Below are positions 55,801 to 64,000 of a stretch of 64,000 nucleotides of DNA, piece by piece. The stretch's first letter is position 1; each line of letters starts with the position of its first letter. Under the pieces are notes generated by a model, which was not told where the DNA came from, made no database searches, and saw only the letters and a list, made by a program, of their open reading frames with translations. Source of the DNA: Mesorhabditis belari (taxonomy: Eukaryota; Nematoda; Chromadorea; Rhabditida; Rhabditidae); the NCBI GenBank assembly GCA_958450365.1, contig CAUEEP010000930.1, forward strand, positions 124,001-188,000. The letters run 5' to 3'. The position numbers were made by a program, and so were the translations under genes.

Positions 55801-58800
55801 ATCGATCAAGGTACGTTTGCATAGATAATAGGTTTTCCTAGCACAGATAAATAGCATAGATAATAGGTGATCTCTAAAGCACCAAAAAATTACTTTTTAT
55901 CCAGATCTTCAACACAAAAGCCAGATCGACGCGCAGGATTTGGACGCGCTTAACGTTTTCATCTCATTCAGTCAAAAAACCGATGAGAAAGTTGGACAGG
56001 TAATCCTAAAATATTGAAATTTAGAGCTAATTATCCATTAACTCTAAATTTCATTTTTAGCATTTCATTCTGATGATGAGAGACGCGCTCGAGACTGGTC
56101 TTCAGCCAGAATACATCAGTTATTTGAGGGTAAGTGGGCTCTAGAAAGTCTTACTAACAGGAACTCAATGCACCAGAAATCATGTGTTTCCATAAGTGCA
56201 TCAAAAAATGATTGTTTTCTAGTCTGGCACTCGTCGAGCTCCCGAACTTCTTCGTCTGATGGATGGAGTGTTTGACGCATTTGAGAGCGTCGAGTGTTAC
56301 ATGGTACCCCGTCCATCCGAGCACGTTCTTCGAGCGAGTGGAGAGATTCGAGCGGGCGGTCAGCTTTGTCGAGTCTTTAACGAGTTGAATCACTTTTAGA
56401 AGCCAGTTCCAGTTGAATCAAATCCAACTGAGTCTTTTCAGATTGCGGATCCGATTTCTTGATGGGTCTTTGTGGAGCCGCTAATCACGTTCTCAACAAT
56501 CTCGTAGCAAAAAAGGTGATGGGAACGCCGTTGACTGGGAGTACGCTGAAGCAATATGTTGAGGTTTGCATTGAGTGATTGTTTAGCAGAGAAACTAGTC
56601 TTATAGATCAAGCTAATAGAATAGTTTCATTATCCTCACGAAGTAATAAAGTTATCTTAGAGTAAGGCATTTTCATTCTTCAGAACCTCGTCGAGCACAT
56701 CAGAGACAACCATCACAAAGCGATTGGGTCGGCTTTCGCAGTGGGTTTTTGCTTTGGTATCAAAGCCTAACTAGGGAACGTTGTTTATTTACCACCGAGT
56801 TTTGAAGCCTATTTTGTGGCAAATTTTTCGCTGATTCCGAATATCTCTGCCGTTTTTGTGTAATGGATTCAAATTTTCCATTTAAATCCGTTTGAAGTTT
56901 GTTTGTGTCAAAAAAGCCAGCTTTTGAGTGTTGCGAATTATTTGACCGCTCGAGTAACAAGCGATTTTGTGTCCCTGAAAGATCTGTCATCGTGGCCAAG
57001 TGGTTAGCCCGCTAGGCTCTGTGTCTTCTGAGCTTGGATCAAGCCCGGACCAGGCGAAGGCTTTTGGTTTTTGTAAAGAAATTCTTGTTAAAGTCAAAAA
57101 TCTTGCAAACAGCATAGTCATATTCATGTAAACACTAATTTATGCTAGACAGAAAAGTAAAAAAGAAGCCGCGCGATTACGTGCTCCGGCCGATCTCAAT
57201 GATTGTCACAAGAACTTGAATAAATCTGAAAAAAAATGTAGGTAATAGATTTGCTTAATATAAATATCCAAAACAAAGTTACAAGAATAATAAAAGTTTT
57301 GGAAATCGCTTTTGGCCAAGTCCGGGTTCGAACCACTCGCTCGCTAGGCTTTCAAAAAAGCTCAAGGCTAAGCGCACTAACCACTTGGCTACAGCTATGG
57401 TTTGCAAAATCTCGATTACGATCGTTAGATCTTTCTTAGATCTTAGAGCTTCAGATTGTAAGATCTAATAGATCTAATAATAGATCTAGTGGATCGTTAG
57501 ATCGTTAAATCGTTAGAGCGATAGATCACTTCAGATCGTTAGATCATTAGATCGCTTCTAATCGCTTTAGACTGAAACTGAGATCTTGTTAACTATTTGT
57601 ATAGAATCTTTGTACTTGTAAGCATAAATTACACAATGCCACAGTTACAGTACAAGATTTTTTAGCTAAAGTGAGCAGAAAATCGATAAATTTCCTATTC
57701 TAGGCCACCTCTCAGCTCTACTTCGAGAAAGCGAGATCCGCCTCGAATGAAACCTTCGCAAAACTCTACGAACAAGTGGGTCAAGTTCAAGTTTATCTAT
57801 GATAAATTAAAATTCACCTATTTACAAATTAACAACTCAGATTACTTTTCTATATTTAGCTCGTTCGTTTACACAACCATCGCCCGATCAAACCGAGCGA
57901 GTACAACGAGGCGATTCAGCATATCGTTCAAGAGACTTTTAAGGTTAAAATCTAGATTCAAAACTGATTCTAGATAATATATTTTAAGTCTTAGAGAGAA
58001 AAAAGATTATTATATTGAAGATTTACATTACTTATCTAAAATCTCATTCAGGAGTATCAAACCCATCCGCTTTTCGGCTCAACCGAGCTAAAAGCAAAGG
58101 AATTCGAGAATTTCCAACGGTCACTGCTGGTTTGTTTTTGAAGCAAAACTTATTATTCAAAAAGTATTGTAAATATGATACTTTGAACTTTAAATGTACT
58201 CTAAATTTGATACTTTTAGGACCGATGCGACGAGAAAGAGGAAAATAACCGGCAACGCTACAGAGATGTGCAAATGGCCGATGCTGTTAATGGATCCTAT
58301 GAGATTTATGAGAAAGAGATGAAGGTTTGTGAATGATTGAATAGGGTTGATGGGTAGGTAGGTTTGATGCAGGCTGTAAGTGTGGTAGGTACTGTAGGCC
58401 AGGCACTGTAGGCTCTTACCCTTTAACTCACCTATTTTCAAATTCTTATTTAGCCAGACTTCTTGGAGACCCTTCTCGGCAATAGAGAAAAAAAAGATCA
58501 ACTACGTCAATGAGCGCCACGCAAACGCTTTGCCAATGGCGATGGATAACTTTGAAAATGGTAAATGAGGCTAAAATATATAAGACTTTTAAATCAAACA
58601 AAGTTTTTACTCTTTAAGTCCTTTCAGCCGTGAGCGATTTCCAAAACGAGCTCGGGCTGATCGATTCCAAGAGAGAATTGCTTAAAGAGATGATTACGGT
58701 AAGCTGAATATGATTTTAGATGAAAACAAAAAGAAAGTTAGCTTAATAAATATTTAGCTTCGTTTCACCGATCTGCAAAATGATAATGCGATCATGGTGT

Positions 58801-60718
58801 TACAAGTGAAAGTACGGGAAATGTTTGCTCAACTTGGTGAAGAGTATGCAAGATTGCTCAAAGAGGTGAGGGGAAATTACAAGACTGAAAGGGATGACTG
58901 AAATAAATGACTGAAAGGAATCTACTGCACTTGTGAACTTCTCCTATATCCAATTCAAAACAATTTTAGCAAATCTCAATCGTAAAGAAACTCGAAGATG
59001 TGGATGGGATTTTGCAGAAATCTCAAGTACTTCAGCAAGGTCGCTATGAGCTGAGTAAGGTTAGTATTGAAGGAAAATGAAACTTCACAACATTTATGAA
59101 TTCTTTTTGATTTTTAGGCTGAATTTTTGAGTGAAGCGTCGATGAATTTGCCAAATATTGATCAAAAAATGCTTGCGCAAATGCTCGACAATTACAAGGA
59201 TTCTGTCAGCGTTGAATTCAGAGTAAGTACTAATTCTTGTTACTGTAGTATTGTAGTAATCACTAATACTTTTTTGTTTAACAATATCCAAGAATAACTC
59301 CGATTTCTAAAGATACCTTTTAGACAAACTGTCGTAATCAAACCATTAATTAACATTCAATCAGTCAAATTTTGAAATCATTCGATGAGAAATCACAAAG
59401 CTCAATCAATGATACAAAAATTGAATGAAAACTGGGGATAAGATTACGGTAGTTTTCTCTAAATAAATGACTTTTAGAAAACATACTGTACTTTTTGATT
59501 TTAGAAGCACGAAAACGAGTTTGAGGCTCAAGTACGCACGCATCTCAATATGGAGAAATTGAAGGCGAAAATGGAGGCAATCCGTGCGAAACAACAAGAA
59601 ACACAACGGAAATTCAATGATGAGAAAGAAAAACACAAGATGAGCTCAATGAAATGCAAAAGAAACTGGGTAAATGGGCTATTCTTTTTTGGAAAAGATC
59701 CATTTTAGATCAAGAGAAACGGGCTCGCGAATCGACCGAGAAGCACCAGGCAATGCATCCAATGATCATGATGATGAAAGAGATGAATGAAAACTCCAAT
59801 GAGGTAAGAATAAGAGCTCAATTTCTAAAGCTTTCAGATTAGAATTGACTTCAATATAGTGAAATTGAAGGCAGGGAAAGGTCATTGATTTTCTGCAATC
59901 AACTCTATTGATACAATCAGCTTTAGAACTTGGATAGGATTTCTCCATCTCTCTCTTTGTCTTTCTATTTAAGAAATGCTTCTTATGAAATGATTATTTT
60001 TGTATTTATGAATGCTAAAAGATTATAGAAATGGAAGACTTTCATTTTTTAGACAAATGGAACAAATGAGAGCTGATCGTGAGGAGCGGGAGAGACGGGA
60101 GCAACACCTTGCTGACGAGCGCGCTCATCAGCGTCAAGTCGAGATGGAACTGCTCAGACAGGTAGAAATAGATCAGAAAACAGATAATCAGATATTGTAA
60201 ATATGTTTTTACTTTCTATTTTCTATTTCTTAAACCAAGTCTTTCAGGAGCGGAAGGAAAGGGAGCGCCGAGAGGAAGCTAGAGATGCTCGCCGAACTGA
60301 AATTGAGAATCACCGTCGTGCGGAGGATAGGGTAAGCTTTGAATCTTCAAATAAGACAAAAAAGCTAAACTTGGATCTGATCAGCTCTGTCTTACACGCT
60401 CAATCCGAATGGAAACCCTATGACTATGACTTGGAACATCCCTAACTGCCGATAAGTTTAGAACCACTAAGCCACTACGCGCTAGATCTGTTACAATCTT
60501 GAAGCAGCTTATATTTCTTCATATAACTGTGTGTAAATATAAAGGTTTTTGAACGTACTACTGAAATCTTTAAGGTAGAAATCTTTAGTTCAGCTTTAAT
60601 CTCAAGTTTTCAGATTCGTCAAGAAGCAACCGAACGTTTGCGCCAAGCTGAAGAGCGTCGTCGACAAGAGGCTATCGCTGCTCAAGAAAAACCAAAAGAA
60701 ACATGTCGGCTTATGTAG
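52856..60718 (+). CDS. Gene G2: GBP/atlastin-like GTPase ending in a CaaX-like box
   Basis: Twenty-eight exons parallel to G1. Start MSHNRFTSAEND (52856). Acidic extension (54311-54508), P-loop GKFRQGKT (about residues 198-205, exon 54884-54999), GYERHTRGIMVW (55343-55445), DTQGTFD (55706-55810) and RD in HFILMMRD (56061-56129). The helical middle runs to 59222. A coiled coil then runs from 59505 to the last exon (60614-60718), which ends KETCRLM and TAG. Cys-Arg-Leu-Met fits a C-a-a-X prenylation box, as in several vertebrate GBPs, which would tether the protein to membranes; G1 lacks it. Frame breaks relative to G1 occur in A runs at 55916 (one extra), 58488 (one extra) and 59629 (one missing), possibly 59789. 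Either the gene is decaying or the sequence has run-length errors. Divergent from gene D. Confidence 0.8.
53053..53197. mobile_element. Small foldback element in a G2 intron
   Basis: GGATGTCCGGATCCGGATC at the left and its complement at 53177-53197, with further inner pairing around ACGACGCGACA. About 145 bases, no coding. Confidence 0.65.
54780..54848 (-). other. tRNA-like sequence in a G2 intron
   Basis: Minus strand: A-box-like ATGGCCGACTAGCTAGGAGC and B-box-like GAGTTCAATCCCG. Sister of the element at 51092-51162. Confidence 0.5.
55070..55260. repeat. Intronic CAGTATCCTT repeat in G2
   Basis: Seven or so degenerate copies of TTACAGTATCCTTTAGC in the intron after the P-loop exon, same site as 5930-6060 in G1 but expanded. 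Confidence 0.75.
56987..57060 (+). other. tRNA-like sequence in a G2 intron
   Basis: A-box-like GTGGCCAAGTGGTTAGCCC and weak B-box-like TTGGATCAAGCCC. Poor stems. Confidence 0.45.
57312..57400 (-). other. tRNA-like sequence with a long variable arm
   Basis: Minus strand: GTAGCCAAGTGGTTAGTGCG (A box), a T6 insertion in the middle and GTGGTTCGAACCCGG (B box). Length and layout resemble a class II (Leu/Ser) tRNA, but the stems are incomplete. Confidence 0.5.
57440..57560. repeat. Short TAGATCGT-type tandem repeat
   Basis: About a dozen degenerate copies of (T)AGATC(G)TT in a G2 intron. Confidence 0.6.
59304..59484. mobile_element. Short relative of palindrome IR-F
   Basis: Ends TTTCTAAAGATACC and TGACTTTTAGAAA. 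The interior (CAATCAGTCAAATTTTG, ATTCGATGAGAAATCA) matches the left arm of 51384-52057. In a G2 intron. Confidence 0.6.
60415..60482 (-). other. tRNA-like sequence in the last G2 intron
   Basis: Minus strand: A-box-like GTAGTGGCTTAGTGGTTC and weak B-box-like TGTTCCAAGTC. Poor stems. Confidence 0.35.
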
Positions 60719-60894
60719 AAAAAATTATTGGGTATTACCATGCTGTTATTCTTATCGCTAATCATTCCTAATAAAATATTTCAGTGTTTCTTGAGTCTTT
60801 ATTGTTCACTTATTGCTTAAATTTCAATAACTAGATCGACTTTTAATGACTTTGATGCAAAAGAAAAACAAGATGAGAATTTACTTTGATTTTG

Positions 60895-61152
60895 TTTCTT
60901 TAGTTTTGTTCATTTAGTTTTGTTCCTTTAATTTTGTTCCTTTAATTTTGTTCCTTTAGTTTTGTTCCTTTAATTTTGTCCTTTAGTTTTGTTCCTTTCG
61001 TTTTGTTCCTTTTAACTTTGTCCTTTAGCTTTGTTCCTTTAGCTTTTGTTCCTTTAATTTTGTCCTTTAGTTTTGTGATTTAGTTTTGTTCTTTAATTTT
61101 GTTCCTCTAGTTTTATTCCTTTAATTTTGTTCTTTAATTTTGTTCCTTTCTT
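60895..61152. repeat. TTTTGTTCCTTTAG minisatellite after G2
   Basis: About 18 copies of a 13-15 base unit (TTTTGTTCCTTTAGT/AT) with length variants, between the 3' ends of G2 and gene I. Confidence 0.85.
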
Positions 61153-61361
61153 TTTTGTAACTTTTGCATAACTCCTGACTTTTAATTTAATACTTACAAT
61201 CATTACAATTCAATACTTACAATTACAATTACAATTGCATTTTTCTTGCTTCTTTCTTTCATCAGCAACAAATCGATGTTATAAAAATGTAAAAATGTAA
61301 ATATAGATAAATGACGATAAGAGGTTCATTATTCTGAACGCAAATCTCTCAATTTCAGTTT

Positions 61362-63995
61362 TCATTCCATTTCTTCGCTGGCGCTCCGAAAAAGTCGATC
61401 ACGTCGATTGAGAGCCTCTTCAAAAACTATTTGTTCTTTTTCCTTATTTTTCCACTTCAAATTTTCTGTAGTCTCTTCGAAAGATGAGGCTCGCGGTGTG
61501 CTCTTGAACGCTCTAAAACTTCTCTTTGTTTTGTACTTTATGTTTAAAATTTAAGTTTAAACGAATCCTTTCTAGCGCAAAAGAGTTAGACCGATCTCTA
61601 AGTTACACTACTGGACAATGAAATATGATATTTGAAAAACGATCGTTACTTTCGCGCGTCTATAACTCCCTTGTCTTTACCATATTTCTAAATATTAATA
61701 TTACCATTGTGTAGCCCTTGAAAAGAGCCTTGAAAAAATGTATAACACTAATAGTTTAAACTCAAAGACAAGGGAGTTACAGTTACGCGCGAAAGTGACG
61801 ATCGTTTTTCAAATATGATATTTCATTGTCCAGTACTATATACACAAATAGAAACGCATTCTTTCTAGGACACAAAATATTACATTTCCTCTTGACATTC
61901 AACTGTTGCTACAAGGAAATCAAAGAATTCAATGCGCCAGCTAGTTTGTGTTTAATTTTTTTGAGCACAAAGTAGACAAGAAAGTCTAGTGTACCTGGTT
62001 GTTTGCGTAAAAAGAAAGTTTACGTTTACCTGATTTGTGATTAGGAAATTCATCCACTTTGTTACGTAAATCTCTTCCAATTCTTTTTCTTCACCTTTAT
62101 CGGTGTCAGATTTCATGCTCTCAAGATAATTTTGTGAGAATTCAAGTGCTGCATCGAAGAAATTTGGAGAAGAAAGAAGCCAGAGTTTCTTGAAGATCTG
62201 TAACTTGAAAGTTTTCGTTATCAGTTGCTGAAAAATCGTTTTTGAAAGTATTAGGAATTGTGAAATGTTGCTGAAAAGTGTTGAGAAATCAATTTCAAGA
62301 TTGATCGATCTTTTAATACGATTTTATACAATAAATACAATAAATCCGATTAAATAAATACGATTTTAAATCCAAACTATTGAAAATATTCAGTTGATTA
62401 GCTGAAAGGCGATTAGCTGAAAATCTTGACGAAGAAACAAAGTTTTCTTTAAAGCAAATGCTGGGAGTGGGACAAATGCGACCTTTTTTTTTGCGCACCC
62501 GGACATTTGCGCACCTTTTTCCGCACTTAGCCCATTAGCGCACCTTTTTTTCCGCACTTAGCCCATTAGCGCACCTTTTTCGCGTTTTAAAAAAGCTCTA
62601 AAAAGCTAATATTAACCAATTTCTATTCCAAATGTTGTTTTCTAGGTAATTTTAGGGCGTAGAATCGAAATTTTGACATATCAGAGCTTGTGGAGACAAA
62701 CGGACGGAGTTATACAAAGAGAAAAATCGACAATTTTCTGTAATTTGACCTAGCCGTTTTGTCTTTCAAATTGGTTCCACAAGCTCTGATATGCCAAAAT
62801 TTCGATTCTATGCCCTCAAATTACCTAGAAAAACAACTTTTGGAATAGAAATTGGTTAATATTAGCTTTTTAGAGCTTTTTTAAAACGCGAAAAAAGGTG
62901 CGCTAATGGGCTAAGTGCGGAAAAAAAGGTGCGCAAATGTGCGGGTGCGCAAAAAAAGGTCGCATTTGTCCCACTCCCAAAAGAACTTTAAAAGAGCTTT
63001 AAAAGATCTTTAAAAGAACCTTAAAACCTCTTTAAAACCTCTTTAAAACCTCTTTAAAACGTCTTTAAAACCTCTTTAAAAGATATTCAGTCCCTCAGCT
63101 GAATATCTTTTTAGTGAGCTCACCTGATCAAGATCTCTCTCAAACTTCGAAAAGTCAAAGGTCAACATAGCCTCAACAAACTAAATATTATCAATATTCT
63201 GAAAAAGTGATCCTAAAAATGTTTTTTTCTGATCTTTTCCCAGAGTACTTTAATGCGCCCACCTGAACAAAAACTAAAAATTCATTCTCAAGGTATATTT
63301 TAAGTTCAAAAATGTCTAAACAAACCCTTTCTGCTACAAAAATCCTCATAAAATCTCTTAGAACGTTCAGTGCACCAGGAAAAAGTGTGTTTCGACATTT
63401 TTAAGCAAAATACACTTCAACTATGAATCAACTCACGACTTTTATGAAGCTTTTTCGTTTCAATTCTTTTTCTAAGGTAATCATGACATCCTGAATAGTT
63501 TATGAAATATTTTTTGTAAGCTGAAAAACCTTGAGCAAGTAGAGATCCCGTCGATTGACTCCTTTATAAGAAATGAGAAGATTATCAATTTTTTTGATGA
63601 CAACATTGTTTGCTTCAAATTTCTCTTTTGGTAAAACGGGGAGGGAGAAAGATTTTTGCTCCAAGTTTCTCAGTCAACTGCTCGACTCGTTTCGTCATCG
63701 CATCAACTGTGCAACTTTTCTCGACTTGTTGCTAAAAGGAAATCTGTTGCACTGAATTTTGTCTGTTGCACTCTTTCTGATGCACTGAATTCTTGATAAA
63801 CACATCCCTTCTGATGCACTGAATCCTTCTTTCCCAGGGAAAGGAAGAGTTTAGTGGACCGGAAAGAGTGCGTTTCTATTTTCAGCTCAAAGTATAACTA
63901 GAGGACAAGATCCGAACCTCTAAATAATCAGCAAAATCCTTGATTTCATTGTCGAGCTCAGCAATTTTATCATTGATTTGATTTGAGGGATTTAT
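61362..63995 (-). CDS. Gene I: 3' exons of a helical tail gene, entering from the right edge
   Basis: Six minus-strand exons: 63995-63918 (NPSNQINDKIAELDNE), 63731-63530 (QQVEKSCTVDAMTKRVEQL ... NNVVIKKIDNLLISYK), 63490-63437 (DVMITLEKELKRKSF), 63180-63124 (FVEAMLTFDFSKFERD), 62197-62030 (LWLLSSPNFFDAALEF ... YVTKWMNFLITNQ) and 61512-61362, ending RLFRSASEEME and TGA. Splice signals are good. Exon 63731-63530 has one base too many, in a T5 run at 63653, the usual kind of break here. The 62197 exon resembles the EFxN module (long helix ending in V-WI-F) of genes C-F, so this is probably another member of the minus-strand family. Its N-terminus lies outside. It is tail to tail with G2. Confidence 0.65.
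61613..61845. mobile_element. MITE IR-D, complete
   Basis: Inverted ends CTGGACAATGAAATATGATA at both sides, each flanked by TA as in Tc1/mariner-mobilised MITEs. About 80-base arms include AACGATCGT and CTTTCGCGCG. A partial copy is at 12868-13031. It sits in the last intron of gene I. Confidence 0.85.
62463..62979. mobile_element. Palindromic element IR-E, complete
   Basis: About 515 bases with ends GGGAGTGGGACAAATGCGACC and its exact complement. Arms of about 240 bases share GGTGCGCAAAT and AAAGCTAATATTAACC words. Partial copies are at 15107-15385 and 14475-14560. No transposase. Confidence 0.9.
62980..63085. repeat. CTTTAAAACCT tandem repeat
   Basis: About nine units of 11-13 bases (CTTTAAAAGA, CTTTAAAACCT) starting at the right border of IR-E. 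Confidence 0.8.
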
Positions 63996-64000
63996 CTAAA

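Overview
The window is nuclear DNA of an animal, most likely a rhabditid-type nematode. Genes are split into many short exons by short introns with TTTCAG/TTTTAG acceptors. A run of the nematode telomere unit TTAGGC lies inside the sequence near base 1020. Tc1, mariner, DD37D and MULE-type transposons and short palindromic elements are everywhere, and poly(A) signals are AATAAA. There are no bacterial-style genes. All gene models here were built by hand from splice signals and paralogue alignment, so exon edges are good but not transcript-verified.

The backbone is a cluster of large dynamin-superfamily GTPases of the GBP/atlastin (GB1/RHD3) type. Two plus-strand genes (G1, 3842-11736; G2, 52856-60718) form one subfamily. 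They have an N-terminal extension, a G domain (GKFRQGKT, DTQGTFD, RD), a helical middle and a charged C-terminal coiled coil. G2 ends in a possible CaaX box, CRLM. Minus-strand genes H (off the left edge, start 1405), C (28614 to 17634) and D (51340 to 42267) form a second subfamily (GPSR-GKS, DTQGTFD, RD). The subfamilies sit head to head: H/G1, D/G2, and C facing a decayed G1 copy (29885-30340), so an ancestral divergent pair has been duplicated.

The tail of the minus-strand GTPases (modules ASLPIN, DEISD, QIDD, NELIRR, CAQ, EFxN, MTR, RRE and a last exon ending FHH or similar) also occurs without any GTPase. It is found in tandem genes that start MS-DKNLS (E, F, G and fragment B). Each of these begins about 120-130 bases after the previous unit's stop on the same strand, a spacing like nematode operons. 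These units are shuffled by unequal exchange, in-frame fusion and transposon insertion. Several paralogues show the same Tc1 insertion, while others keep the empty site.

Region by region: 1-3841, 5' part of H, a palindromic repeat and the divergent intergenic region; 3842-11736, G1; 11737-17000, repeats, a truncated mariner and a MULE pseudogene; 17136-28614, B and C; 28615-31450, duplicated intergenic DNA and the decayed G1 copy; 31447-42267, units G, F, E with transposons; 42267-51340, D; 51341-52855, a long palindrome in the second divergent region; 52856-60718, G2; 60719-61361, a TTTTGTTCC minisatellite; 61362-64000, 3' exons of a further minus-strand gene (I) with palindromic elements in its introns. 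Many reading-frame breaks are one-base changes in A/T runs, which points to uncorrected long-read sequence errors as much as to gene death. I assign no proven function; rapidly duplicating GBP-like GTPases are immune effectors in other animals, and that is only an inference here.
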